64,000 bases of DNA from JAVJUV01 sp047314965 (GTDB lineage: Bacteria; Pseudomonadota; Alphaproteobacteria; Rhodobacterales; Rhodobacteraceae), in the NCBI RefSeq assembly GCF_047314965.1, contig NZ_JBLBVK010000045.1, positions 13,999-77,998 on the forward strand, given 5' to 3'. Under the pieces are notes generated by a model. That model saw only the letters and a list, made by a program, of their open reading frames with translations. It made no database searches and was not told where the DNA came from. Made by a program: the position numbers and the translations under genes. Below, in pieces: positions 1 through 8,540 of this stretch (its first letter is position 1; every line of letters starts with the position of its first letter).

Positions 1-555
1 CCGCTTGAGTTCGCCAATCACATGGGGATGCCGCTGGTCGAGGGTCTGACCTTCGCGCACAACACGCTGCGCGGCGCAGGCCTGCGTCACCGGCTGAAAC
101 TCGGCGCCTCGGGCAAGGTAGTGACGGCCTTCGACCTGGCCAAGATGCTGGCGCTGGGCGCGGACTGGGCGAATTCGGCGCGCGGTTTCATGTTCGCGAT
201 CGGCTGTATCCAGGCTCAGGCCTGTCATACGAACCATTGCCCGGTGGGCGTCGCGACGCAGGACAAGGTGCGCCAGCGCGCCATCGACGTGCCGGACAAG
301 GCGATGCGGGTCAAACGGTTCCACGAGAACACGCTGAAGGCACTGGCCGAGATGACCGGGGCAGCGGGGCTGTCGCATCCCGGAGATTTCCTTCCGCATC
401 ACCTGCTGATGCGGGAAAAGGACCGCGAGATGGTCACGGGCGACGAGGTTTATCCCTATCTTCCGGAAGGGTTTCTTGTCCGCGGCGAGATCGACGAGTT
501 CGGATACCTTGGCCGCTGGAACCGATCCAGCGCCGCCAGCTTCGATCCGATCTGA
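1..555 (+). CDS. FMN-binding glutamate synthase-family protein, 3' part
   Basis: Open at the left edge, so only the last 184 codons are present; the frame continues upstream of the first internal ATG at 22. The visible part is the end of the FMN/iron-sulfur domain found in GOGAT large subunits and in stand-alone glutamate synthase-like proteins. The cysteine cluster CIQAQACHTNHCPVG (nt 205-249) matches the 3Fe-4S motif that follows the FMN barrel. The protein ends about 100 residues after this cluster and has no GXGXG beta-helix domain, which argues for the short stand-alone family rather than true GltB. The substrate of these short forms is often uncertain. It converges on the next gene across a 328-nt gap. 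Confidence 0.85.
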   Translation, partial: PLEFANHMGMPLVEGLTFAHNTLRGAGLRHRLKLGASGKVVTAFDLAKMLALGADWANSARGFMFAIGCIQAQACHTNHCPVGVATQDKVRQRAIDVPDKAMRVKRFHENTLKALAEMTGAAGLSHPGDFLPHHLLMREKDREMVTGDEVYPYLPEGFLVRGEIDEFGYLGRWNRSSAASFDPI

Positions 556-883
556 TCCCTCCAGACGGTGAAGCGGCCGTCCCTGGGCCAGCCGTTGTTT
601 CCCCCGTCCTCCCGCCCCTAACCTAACGGCCGGTCCTTGAAAGAAGCTTTAAGCGATCAGGAATTTCCGGAGTAAACACGCAGGATCCTCCGCGAGGAAC
701 GCGCGGGAGTCCCTTGCAGGCCGCGCGGGAGCTTGCAGGTCAAACACGCAGAATTTTCCGCTGCACCCAAACGGAACGGTCCGGGCTGAACCGTCGGGGT
801 CGTCCGGGCAGGATGCATCGCCTGCCCGGGATCGCTTTGACTTGCGCGCTTAGGACCGCCATCGCGGTCCATCACGGGCCGGA
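556..883. other. Intergenic region with degenerate repeats and two hairpins
   Basis: No credible gene is seen in this 328-nt gap between two convergent genes. It contains imperfect direct repeats: GAATTTCCG (661-669) and AAACACGCAG (674-683) recur as GAATTTTCCG (751-760) and AAACACGCAG (742-751), and GCGCGGGAG...TTGCAGG at 701-720 recurs at 723-739. A 9-bp stem CCGGGCAGG/CCTGCCCGG lies at 804-829. A 7-bp stem GGACCGC/GCGGTCC at 853-870 sits 13 nt past the stop of the minus-strand dehydrogenase and may act as its terminator, although no T-run follows. Confidence 0.5.
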
Positions 884-1756
884 TCAGCCGAGCTTGCGGA
901 GCCGTTTGAAAAGGCTGGAGGTATCCCAGCGTCCGCCGCCCATCTTCTGGACGTCCTTGTAATACTGGTCGACCAGCGCGGTGACCGGGAGCGAGGCCCC
1001 GGTCTCATTGGCGGTGTCGAGGCAGATGCCGAGGTCCTTGCGCATCCAGTCGACGGCGAAGCCATGCTCGAAATGGTCGTCCAGCATGGTCTGGTAGCGG
1101 TTCGACATCTGCCAGGAGCCGGCGGCGCCCTGCGAGATCACCTCGACCACCGCGCGGCCATCGAGACCGGCCTTTTCGGCGAAATGCAGCGCCTCGGACA
1201 GGCCCTGGACCAGCCCGGCGATGGCGATCTGGTTGCACATCTTGGTCATCTGGCCCGCGCCGGAGGTGCCGATACGGCGGCAGATCTTCGAGTAGGCGTC
1301 GATGATCGGGGCGGCACGGTCATAAGCGCCCTGATCTCCGCCGCACATGACCGAGAGCTGGCCGTTCTCTGCGCCCGCCTGCCCGCCCGAGATCGGCGCG
1401 TCGACGAAGGAGATATTCTGCTTGTCCGCGGCGGCGTACAGCTCGCGCGTGACCTTGGCCGATACCGTGGTGTGGTCGACGAAGACCGAGCCCGCGGCCA
1501 TGCCCGCAAAGGCACCGTCCTCGCCGAGGCAGACGGAACGCAGGTCGTCGTCATTGCCGACGCAGGCCATGACGAAATCGGCTCCTTTCGCGGCCTCGCG
1601 CGGTGTCTTCGCGGCCTTGCCACCATGCTTTTCGGCCCAGTCTTCGGCTTTTGCGAAGGTGCGATTGTAGACGGTTACCTCGTGGCCCGCGGCCTTGAGA
1701 TGCCCCGCCATGGGAAAGCCCATGACCCCAAGACCAAGAAACGCGCATTTTGCCAT
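884..1756 (-). CDS. NAD(P)-dependent beta-hydroxyacid dehydrogenase (3-hydroxyisobutyrate dehydrogenase family)
   Basis: 290 residues, the usual family length. The N-terminus carries the Rossmann motif GLGVMGFPM (residues 8-16). The substrate-binding signature DAPISGGQAGAENGQ is at 119-133 and the catalytic lysine is K172 in GAGQMTKMCNQ. Members oxidise 3-hydroxy acids or reduce semialdehydes such as tartronate, succinate or methylmalonate semialdehyde with NAD(P)H. The sequence does not settle the substrate. Neighbouring genes are on the other strand, so it is probably monocistronic. The start at 1756 is the first residue of the Rossmann strand and is well placed. Confidence 0.9.
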   Translation of the reverse strand: MAKCAFLGLGVMGFPMAGHLKAAGHEVTVYNRTFAKAEDWAEKHGGKAAKTPREAAKGADFVMACVGNDDDLRSVCLGEDGAFAGMAAGSVFVDHTTVSAKVTRELYAAADKQNISFVDAPISGGQAGAENGQLSVMCGGDQGAYDRAAPIIDAYSKICRRIGTSGAGQMTKMCNQIAIAGLVQGLSEALHFAEKAGLDGRAVVEVISQGAAGSWQMSNRYQTMLDDHFEHGFAVDWMRKDLGICLDTANETGASLPVTALVDQYYKDVQKMGGGRWDTSSLFKRLRKLG

Positions 1757-1830
1757 GGTATCCTCCCTTGTTTTCCGCAGCCGTGCGGGCTTTACCTAAA
1801 GGACAGGCATTTCTAGTCAATAAGGCGATC

Positions 1831-4296
1831 ATGCTTCGTTTGTTCCGCTGGCTTGTCCGGATCGTTACCGGGCTGGTCCTTCTGGGCCTTATCAGCATCC
1901 TTTTGCTGTACTGGTTTTTCTCACGCTCGGTTCCGCCTTATGACGAAACGCTGGACGTGGCTGGCCTCGATGCGCCGATCGAGATCGTGCGGGACAATGC
2001 GGGCGTCCCGCATATCTTCGGAGAGACGGATCACGACGTCTATTACGGCCTCGGGCTGGCCCATGCTCAGGACCGTTTGTGGCAGATGCTGATGTTCCGG
2101 CGCACCGCGCAAGGCCGCCTGTCTGAATTGTTCGGCCCGCGGACGGTGCGCACCGATGAACTGCTTCGGCGCTTCGATCTTTATGCGCTTGCCGTGCGCT
2201 CGGTCGAGGCGCAGGACGCCTATACACGGGCCGCGCTGGAGGCCTATTCCGACGGAGTGAACGCCTGGCTGCGCGAGGTCAACGAGGGCGCGCGCGGACG
2301 TGGGGCGCCCGAGTTCTGGTTGTTCGAGCCAGCCATCGCGCCGTGGCAGCCGGCCGATTCGGTGGTGATCGGCAAGCTGATGGCGCTGCAGCTCTCCACG
2401 CATCTCGAAACCGAGGTTCTGCGCGCGCGGACATCGCTGATGCTGCCGGATGCGCGGGTCGCCGATATTCTGCCGGACACGCCGGGCGACGGAATCGCCG
2501 AATTGCCGGAGTACGCATCGCTGTTCGGCGCGCCCTTGCCCCGGTACGCGGACATGGGCGATACGCCGGGCGATCCGCTGTCGCCGTTCAAGGCACGCGC
2601 CTTCGCGGGGGCCTCGAACGCGTGGGCGGCAGCGCCGTCGCGGTCGGCGGCGGGCGGAACTCTGCTGGCAAACGATCCGCATCTGGAGTTCACGGCGCCC
2701 TCGATCTGGTATCTGGCCCGGCTGGAACTGCAATCGGGCGGCGTCATCGGTGGCACGATACCCGGCGCGCCGGTCGTCCTGGTCGGCCGGTCGGACCGGC
2801 TGGGCTGGGGTCTCACGTCGTCCTACGCCGACGACCAGGACGTGTTCATCGAGAAGCTGAACCCGGACAAGTCGGACGAGGTACTGACGCCCGAGGGCTG
2901 GAAACCGCTCATCTCGCGCCAGTCGATCATCACCGTCAAGGATGCCGACCCGATCACGATCACGCTCCGAAACTCGGAGAACGGTCCGATCCTGCCCGGC
3001 AGCCATTATGATCTTGGCGCCATCACACCGCCCGGCCACGTCGCCTCGCTGGCATGGACCGCCCTGTCGCCGACGGATACCACGATGCAAGCCATGCTCG
3101 CCGTCATGCGTGCGGGCAACATCGAAGAGGCGATGGCCGTGACCGAGGCATTCATTGCTCCGGCCGTGAATCTGACGCTGGTCGATGCCGAGCGGATTGC
3201 CATGAAGCTGGTCGGCGCCCTGCCCCGTCGCGCTGCGCGCCACCAGACGCAAGGCAGAATGCCTTCGCCGGGCTGGCTTCCGGAAAACCGCTGGCAGGGA
3301 CGAATGAACCCTTCGGGCAATCCCTCGTTCGTTGACCCCGAGGGCGGAATCCTGGGCAACACGAACAACAAGAGCGTCGACCGGCCCTTTCCGTTCCATG
3401 TCAGTTTCGACTGGGGCGACACGCAGCGGGTTCAGCGCTGGGAAAGGTTGATGCAATCGCGCGAAGTGCATACGCGGGAAAGCTTCATCGAGGCGCAGCT
3501 GGATACGGTATCGGTCACCGCGCGGACGCTCTTGCCGCTCGTTGCGCGCGATCTCTGGTTTACCGGAGAAGCGGCCCCCGAGGGTACGCCGGAACGCCGG
3601 AGACGCGATGCGCTGGACCTTCTGGCCGACTGGAACGGCGAGATGAACGAGCACCTGCCGGAGCCTCTGATCTATGCCGCCTGGATGCGCGCGCTGCAGG
3701 ACAGGCTGATCCGCGACGAGCTGGGTCCCCTTGCGGACGAATATCGCCACCCGGAGCCGATCTTCCTTGAACGGGTCTTTCGCGACGTGGACGGCGCGGC
3801 AGCCTGGTGCGACGTGATCCAGTCAGCCCCCGAGGAGACCTGCACCGAGATCGCGCGGCTGGCGCTGGACGACGCGCTTCTGTGGATCGACGAGACCTGG
3901 GGTCAGTCGCTGGATTCGCTGCGCTGGGGTGATGCGCATCAGGCCACCCACGACCACGGCGTGCTGGGCGATGTGGCCTGGTTCTCGTGGATCGTGAACA
4001 TCCGACAGTCCACGAGCGGCGGGGACCAAACGCTGCAAAGCGGTCGAACGCTTGGCGAAGGCCCGGAGCCGTTTCTGAATATCCACGGCGCGGGCTATCG
4101 GGGCGTCTATGATTTCGCGGACCCGGATTCGTCCGTCTTCATTATCTCGACCGGCCAGTCCGGCCATCCCCTGTCGCGGCACTACGACGATCTGGGCGAG
4201 TTGTGGCGGCGGGGAGAATACATCCCGATGACGCTGGACCCGAACCTGGCACGCGCCGGGGCGGTGGGCGTGATGCGGCTGGTGCCGGGGGGGTAA
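1831..4296 (+). CDS. Penicillin acylase family protein (Ntn hydrolase)
   Basis: About 821 residues from the ATG at 1831. An in-frame ATG at 1750 would add 27 residues that do not resemble a signal, so the start directly before the hydrophobic anchor (residues 5-30, MLRLFRWLVRI...) was preferred. The alpha-subunit region begins with the family-typical D-x-x-GVPHIFG (57-64) and AHAQDRLWQM (78-87). The autocatalytic nucleophile is Ser262 in AGASNAWAA, which becomes the N-terminus of the beta chain after spacer removal. Family members hydrolyse amide bonds of penicillins, N-acyl-homoserine lactones or acylated amino acids. The substrate here is unknown; membrane-anchored periplasmic action is inferred. 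Confidence 0.92.
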   Translation: MLRLFRWLVRIVTGLVLLGLISILLLYWFFSRSVPPYDETLDVAGLDAPIEIVRDNAGVPHIFGETDHDVYYGLGLAHAQDRLWQMLMFRRTAQGRLSELFGPRTVRTDELLRRFDLYALAVRSVEAQDAYTRAALEAYSDGVNAWLREVNEGARGRGAPEFWLFEPAIAPWQPADSVVIGKLMALQLSTHLETEVLRARTSLMLPDARVADILPDTPGDGIAELPEYASLFGAPLPRYADMGDTPGDPLSPFKARAFAGASNAWAAAPSRSAAGGTLLANDPHLEFTAPSIWYLARLELQSGGVIGGTIPGAPVVLVGRSDRLGWGLTSSYADDQDVFIEKLNPDKSDEVLTPEGWKPLISRQSIITVKDADPITITLRNSENGPILPGSHYDLGAITPPGHVASLAWTALSPTDTTMQAMLAVMRAGNIEEAMAVTEAFIAPAVNLTLVDAERIAMKLVGALPRRAARHQTQGRMPSPGWLPENRWQGRMNPSGNPSFVDPEGGILGNTNNKSVDRPFPFHVSFDWGDTQRVQRWERLMQSREVHTRESFIEAQLDTVSVTARTLLPLVARDLWFTGEAAPEGTPERRRRDALDLLADWNGEMNEHLPEPLIYAAWMRALQDRLIRDELGPLADEYRHPEPIFLERVFRDVDGAAAWCDVIQSAPEETCTEIARLALDDALLWIDETWGQSLDSLRWGDAHQATHDHGVLGDVAWFSWIVNIRQSTSGGDQTLQSGRTLGEGPEPFLNIHGAGYRGVYDFADPDSSVFIISTGQSGHPLSRHYDDLGELWRRGEYIPMTLDPNLARAGAVGVMRLVPGG

Positions 4297-4358
4297 TCAC
4301 TTTTCCGCTTAATTTGTTCGCATGGAAACGGTAATCTCAAGAAAAAAGGTGATCGGGC

Positions 4359-5360
4359 ATGCCATTCTCCGTCTGGGCCAGGGGCGACAGTTCCAGCGCG
4401 AACAACTCCTCTTTGAACACCGAGAGCACGAACCAGCAGCCGACGACGCTTCTGACTTTTGAAGCGACGGCAGGGGGCGACGAGAAGCTCGAGTTCAACA
4501 AGGGCGCGGGAACGGCAGACGAGGACACGGTCGTGTATTTGAACAGCGACCCGACACCCTACACCTTTGTTCTGGAGTTCGGCGGCTACCTTCCTCAGTC
4601 AAACAAGCTCTCGAATGTGAACGGCGAGGATTTGCGCGGTGCCGAAATCTATGTGCTGACCATCGAAGCGACCGGGGAGCGCTTTTTCTTTCTCGCGGGT
4701 TCTGACGGCTCGCAGTTCTATTTCGACATCATGGACGCCTTTCCGAACGGTGCGCATGCCATACAGGGTCTGTTCGCCTGCTATACGGAAGGCACGCTGA
4801 TCGAGACGCCGGACGGGCCGCGGCCGATCGAGGCGATTGCACCGGGCGATCTGGTGACCACACTGGACGGACGGCATGTGCCCGTGCGGTTCTCTGCGAA
4901 GCGACATGTTCGCGCACGCGAGCTACGGGCGTTTCCGGCCCTTCAGCCAATCCTGATACCGGCCGGATCCGTTGCCCCGGGCATGCCATCCTCGGACCTG
5001 ACGGTGTCGGCGCTGCACCGCGTTCTTGTCCGCGACCCGGATATCGAGCTTCTGTTTGGTCTCGACGCCGCCTATGTCGCCGCGCGCGATCTGCCACGGG
5101 CGCGCCCCGCGCCGATCAGGGACTTGACCTATGTCCACGTGCTCTGCGACAGCCACGAATGCCTGATCGCCAATGGCTGCCAAAGCGAGAGCCTTCTGCC
5201 TGGCGACGTGGCGCTTGCCTCGCTGGGCCAAGCGGATGCCGCGAGGGTACGCGAAATCGTCGGGGAGCGCCCGGTCCACACGGCATTTCCCTGCCTGAAG
5301 GGGTACGAAGCCGCGCTTTGGAGGCGGGTCGTCCTTGACCGTGAGAAGCTGACGGCCTGA
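4359..5360 (+). CDS. Hint (Hedgehog/intein) domain-containing protein
   Basis: 333 residues. Residues 1-138 form an acidic, Ser/Thr/Asn-rich region I do not recognise. From residue 139 a Hint domain is clear: ACYTEGTLIETPDG with the putative self-cleaving nucleophile Cys141, AIAPGDLVTTLD (block A continuation), SALHRVLVRD with the conserved His220, and SHECLIANG near the end. This layout matches the Hint_2 proteins common in roseobacters, which often sit at the C-terminus of secreted or surface proteins and may self-process. No signal peptide is evident. AAAAAGGTGAT upstream of the ATG serves as ribosome binding site. It converges with hflX, leaving 3 nt between the stop codons. Confidence 0.85.
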   Translation: MPFSVWARGDSSSANNSSLNTESTNQQPTTLLTFEATAGGDEKLEFNKGAGTADEDTVVYLNSDPTPYTFVLEFGGYLPQSNKLSNVNGEDLRGAEIYVLTIEATGERFFFLAGSDGSQFYFDIMDAFPNGAHAIQGLFACYTEGTLIETPDGPRPIEAIAPGDLVTTLDGRHVPVRFSAKRHVRARELRAFPALQPILIPAGSVAPGMPSSDLTVSALHRVLVRDPDIELLFGLDAAYVAARDLPRARPAPIRDLTYVHVLCDSHECLIANGCQSESLLPGDVALASLGQADAARVREIVGERPVHTAFPCLKGYEAALWRRVVLDREKLTA

Positions 5361-5363
5361 GCC

Positions 5364-6638
5364 TCAGAGGCGAGAGAAGCGCACGGCCTGGGCCGGTGTC
5401 CAGTTCACAGTCAGGTCACTGCCATCCTCGGTCTTGATCTCTGTCTCGACCACGCCCTGTTCATAGAGCCAGGCCCGGCGGCGGCCGTCCTCGTGACCGA
5501 GATGCAGGGTCTCCTGCACGCGGTCCCGGTCGAGTTCCGACGTCACGGCCGCGATGACCGCGTCCAGCCCCTCGCCCGTCACCGCTGACATCGCCTGAAC
5601 GTTTTCCTTGCGCGCGGCGAGCGTCACGAGCGCCTCGCGTTCGGCCGGCTCGAGAAGATCGATCTTGTTCCAGACTTCGATCAGCGGCGTGGTGCGAGCG
5701 ACGCCCAGGTCTTCGAGGATGGTCTCGACATCCTTTGCCTGTTCCTCGGTTTCCGGGTGGGCGATATCGCGGACGTGGAGGATCAGATCGGCTTCGAGCA
5801 CTTCTTCCAATGTGGCGCGGAAGGCCGCCACGAGTTGCGTCGGCAGGTCCGAAATAAAGCCCACCGTATCGGAGAGGATGACGTCGCGCCCTGTGGGAAG
5901 CCGCACGGCGCGCATGGTGGGATCGAGCGTGGCGAACAGCATGTCTTTCGCCAGAACCTCGGCCCCCGTCATGCGATTGAACAGCGTGGACTTACCTGCG
6001 TTGGTGTAGCCCACCAGCGCAACGATCGGATAGGGCACCTTGGCGCGCGCGGCACGGTGCAGACTGCGGGTCTTGACGACCTTCTCCAGTTGCCGCTTGA
6101 GCCGGGTCAGCTGTTCGTCGATGGCGCGGCGGTCGGCCTCGATCTGGGTTTCGCCGGGGCCGCCGACAAAGCCGAGTCCGCCGCGCTGGCGTTCGAGGTG
6201 GGTCCAGGCGCGCACAAGTCGCGTGCGCTGGTAGCTGAGAGCCGCCATTTCGACCTGAAGCACGCCTTCGCGGGTCGCGGCCCGGTCGGAGAAGATTTCG
6301 AGGATGAGTCCGGTCCGGTCGAGGAGCTTGGTTTTCCACTCGCGTTCAAGATTGCGCTGCTGGACCGGCGTGACGGGGCCATCGATCAGGACCAGCCCGA
6401 TCTCCTCGGCGGCAATGCGGGCGCCCAGTTCCTCGATCTTGCCCTTTCCGAACAGCATCCCCGGTTGCGGTTTCTGAAGCCGAACGATCTGAGCCCCGAC
6501 GACATCCAGGCCCGGCAACGCATGAGCAAGCGACACGGCCTCCTCAAGCGCATAACGCGCGTCACGTCTGTCAGGCTCGCTGGTGATGTCGGGATGCAGA
6601 ACGAGCGCGCGGGTTTCTGTCGCGGCCGTCTTTTCCAA
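5364..6638 (-). CDS. hflX: GTPase HflX
   Basis: 424 residues. The N-terminal HflX domain has the glycine-rich signature GGLGFVGGPGETQIEADRR (153-171). The G domain follows with Walker A GYTNAGKST (210-218), DTVGF (G3) and NKID (G4). HflX is a ribosome-associated GTPase that splits stalled 70S ribosomes under stress. It lies 2 nt downstream of hfq on the same strand, the conserved hfq-hflX pair, and is almost certainly co-transcribed with it. The C-terminal extension after the G domain is the normal length. Confidence 0.96.
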   Translation of the reverse strand: MEKTAATETRALVLHPDITSEPDRRDARYALEEAVSLAHALPGLDVVGAQIVRLQKPQPGMLFGKGKIEELGARIAAEEIGLVLIDGPVTPVQQRNLEREWKTKLLDRTGLILEIFSDRAATREGVLQVEMAALSYQRTRLVRAWTHLERQRGGLGFVGGPGETQIEADRRAIDEQLTRLKRQLEKVVKTRSLHRAARAKVPYPIVALVGYTNAGKSTLFNRMTGAEVLAKDMLFATLDPTMRAVRLPTGRDVILSDTVGFISDLPTQLVAAFRATLEEVLEADLILHVRDIAHPETEEQAKDVETILEDLGVARTTPLIEVWNKIDLLEPAEREALVTLAARKENVQAMSAVTGEGLDAVIAAVTSELDRDRVQETLHLGHEDGRRRAWLYEQGVVETEIKTEDGSDLTVNWTPAQAVRFSRL

Positions 6639-6640
6639 TC

Positions 6641-6874
6641 TTACTCTTCACCCTCGTAAAGACTGATCGGCTGAGCCGGCATGATTGTGGAAATCGCATG
6701 CTTGTAGACGAGTTGCGACTGTCCATCGCGGCGCAGCAACACACAAAAGTTGTCGAACCAGGTGATGACACCTTGCAGCTTGACGCCATTGATCAGGAAG
6801 ATGGTCACCGGAACCTTTGTCTTCCTAACGTGATTCAGAAATGCGTCCTGCAAATTCTGTCTGTCCGAAGCCAT
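6641..6874 (-). CDS. hfq: RNA chaperone Hfq
   Basis: 77 residues starting MASDRQNLQDAFLN; the longer upstream reading (to 7006) is not Hfq-like and was trimmed. The Sm1 motif region (VTIFLINGVKLQGVITWFDN) and the Sm2 motif YKHAISTI are intact. The hexamer binds sRNAs and mRNAs at A- and U-rich sites and mediates riboregulation. The short C-terminus (PISLYEGEE) is typical of Alphaproteobacteria. A terminator-like hairpin separates it from trkH upstream, so hfq-hflX should have its own promoter within 6875-6967. Confidence 0.97.
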   Translation of the reverse strand: MASDRQNLQDAFLNHVRKTKVPVTIFLINGVKLQGVITWFDNFCVLLRRDGQSQLVYKHAISTIMPAQPISLYEGEE

Positions 6875-6967
6875 GAGCTTTTTAGCCTTTTTTCTTTCCG
6901 CCGGAAAATCACCGGCTGGTGGAACGTGGAAACAATATGTAACGCCCGATTGACGCTGGCTACCCCC

Positions 6968-6993
6968 AAAAAAGGCCCAATCCGGACCTTTTT
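6968..6993 (-). terminator. Rho-independent terminator of trkA-trkH
   Basis: Read on the minus strand, 27 nt after the trkH stop, AAAAAGGTCC pairs with GGGCCTTTTT (one T-G wobble) around a GGATT loop, and the 3' arm forms a six-T run. It should end the trkAH transcript before hfq. Confidence 0.7.
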
Positions 6994-7019
6994 CACGGCA
7001 TTTCAATCGCTTCTGTACG

Positions 7020-8540
7020 TTAACGCCAGAACTCGGGGTTCAAAAGCGCAATGATCGCCAATGTTTCAAGGCGACCGAGAATCATGGCTGCACTGAGAAT
7101 CGCCTTTGCCGCATCGTTCAGTTGAGCGAGATTCACAGGCACGTCTCCCGCAACTTCGGTCAGCGGACCGGTTGTGGACAGAGTTGCAATGGTCAAAATA
7201 ATGGCGCTTTCGAAGTCGACGCCCGCCACCAGGGTCAGGCCAAGTGTGACGACAGCGATCGACATCGCGAACAGCATGAAGAACACCCATGCGACATAGG
7301 CGCCCTGCCGGCGGAGTCGCCGGGCCGCCTGCCCCGCGCCGCCGATCGACGACGGCTGGACCAGCTTTTCCATCTCCCGCAGTCCGTGCTTGTAGAGCGC
7401 ATAGACCCGGAGCAGCTTGACCCCGCCCGCGGTCGTGGCCACGCCACCGCCAAAGACCGCCAGACCGAGAAGCAGCACCCCCGGCGAGCCCAGGCCCGAC
7501 CAGGCCCGCGCCGTGGCCCAGTGGCTGGATTCGAACCCGGTGGTGGTCAGGAACGACGTCACCGTGAACAGCGATCCCCAAAGTGCCATCAGTCCTTCGA
7601 AAGCCGTGACCTCCAGACCCTCCTCGAAACTCGCGCCGAAATGACGGAAGAACAGCAGGGTCGACAGCGACAGGATGATGAGCAGGCCAAAGCGCAGTTC
7701 CGGATCCCGCCACAGGCTTCGCCACCCGTCGGCACGCTCGTCCGAAGAAAAGGTCAGGCGCGTCAGGGCAAACACCATGAAAAGGAGCATGAGCGCCTCG
7801 CCCGCCACGCCCGAGTTGTTGGCAGATATGCCACCCACGGGGGATATCCCGGATGTCGCCATCGTCGACATCGCGTGGCAGAACGATACCAAGGGGCTGT
7901 CCCCAGCAATCAAGAGCGCGATCCAGAGCGCGCTTGTCAGGCCCGCGTAGATCGGCAGCAGGCGAAGCGCGAACCGGACCAGACGCTCGGACGCGTCCGC
8001 GACCCGATCGATCTGCATCGTGCCGACCGCCGCGCCGCTGCCCACTTCGCGCGTGGACGAAACCTCGAAACCGCCGAGGTTCAGGGGCGCCATGACCGCG
8101 ATGGCCGTGACCCAGATGAAGAGCCCGCCCATCCAGCCGACGAAGGCGCGCCAGAGATGCACGGTGGGCGGCAGACGGTCGGTTTCGAACAGTGTCAGAC
8201 CCGTGGTTGTCAGGCTGGAGACCATTTCGAGATAGGCGTTGAGGAAACGCGTGTCCGGAACGGCCTCGTTGAACGGCACAGCCAGCATGACGGGCAGGAC
8301 CGCGAAGGTCATCAGGATCGAGATCAGGTGGCTGCGTCCCTGCCGCCGGATGCGGTAATTCGCCGTTGCGAGCGCGATCATCGCGAAGAGCACGAGGAAC
8401 AGAATCGACCAGTAGAAAAAGGCCCGCGCGGTTTCATGGTCGTTCACCGCGACACCGTGTACGGCGGGAACCATCATCGCAAGCGCACCGATCCCGAGCA
8501 GGATCACGATGAACGGCAGTTCCGCGAACCGGGCGAGCAT
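7020..8540 (-). CDS. trkH: TrkH family potassium transporter membrane subunit
   Basis: 506 residues and strongly hydrophobic, about ten membrane segments plus pore loops. The pore-loop motif TTTGFESSHW (around residue 330) and GGGVATTAGGVKLLR are typical of TrkH/KtrB, which conduct K+ into the cell together with the cytoplasmic ring TrkA. The gene begins within the trkA stop (TGATG, one shared base), indicating translational coupling. The order trkA-trkH-hfq-hflX behind ntrYX is characteristic of Rhodobacterales. Confidence 0.94.
   Translation of the reverse strand: MLARFAELPFIVILLGIGALAMMVPAVHGVAVNDHETARAFFYWSILFLVLFAMIALATANYRIRRQGRSHLISILMTFAVLPVMLAVPFNEAVPDTRFLNAYLEMVSSLTTTGLTLFETDRLPPTVHLWRAFVGWMGGLFIWVTAIAVMAPLNLGGFEVSSTREVGSGAAVGTMQIDRVADASERLVRFALRLLPIYAGLTSALWIALLIAGDSPLVSFCHAMSTMATSGISPVGGISANNSGVAGEALMLLFMVFALTRLTFSSDERADGWRSLWRDPELRFGLLIILSLSTLLFFRHFGASFEEGLEVTAFEGLMALWGSLFTVTSFLTTTGFESSHWATARAWSGLGSPGVLLLGLAVFGGGVATTAGGVKLLRVYALYKHGLREMEKLVQPSSIGGAGQAARRLRRQGAYVAWVFFMLFAMSIAVVTLGLTLVAGVDFESAIILTIATLSTTGPLTEVAGDVPVNLAQLNDAAKAILSAAMILGRLETLAIIALLNPEFWR

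Noticed and set aside
1750..1830. Upstream ATG extending the penicillin acylase
   Set aside because: It starts inside the divergent dehydrogenase 5' end and puts 27 non-signal residues before the membrane anchor.
1921..3750. Long open frame (609 codons) antisense to the penicillin acylase gene
   Set aside because: It mirrors the codon bias of the plus-strand gene, has no recognisable domain, and the sense frame carries clear family motifs.
6875..7006. N-terminal extension of Hfq
   Set aside because: The extra 44 residues do not align with any Hfq and lie across the terminator hairpin.
7528..7545. tRNA T-arm-like sequence GGATTCGAACCC inside trkH
   Set aside because: It is part of the codons for the TrkH pore motif TTGFESSHW; no acceptor, D or anticodon arms surround it.
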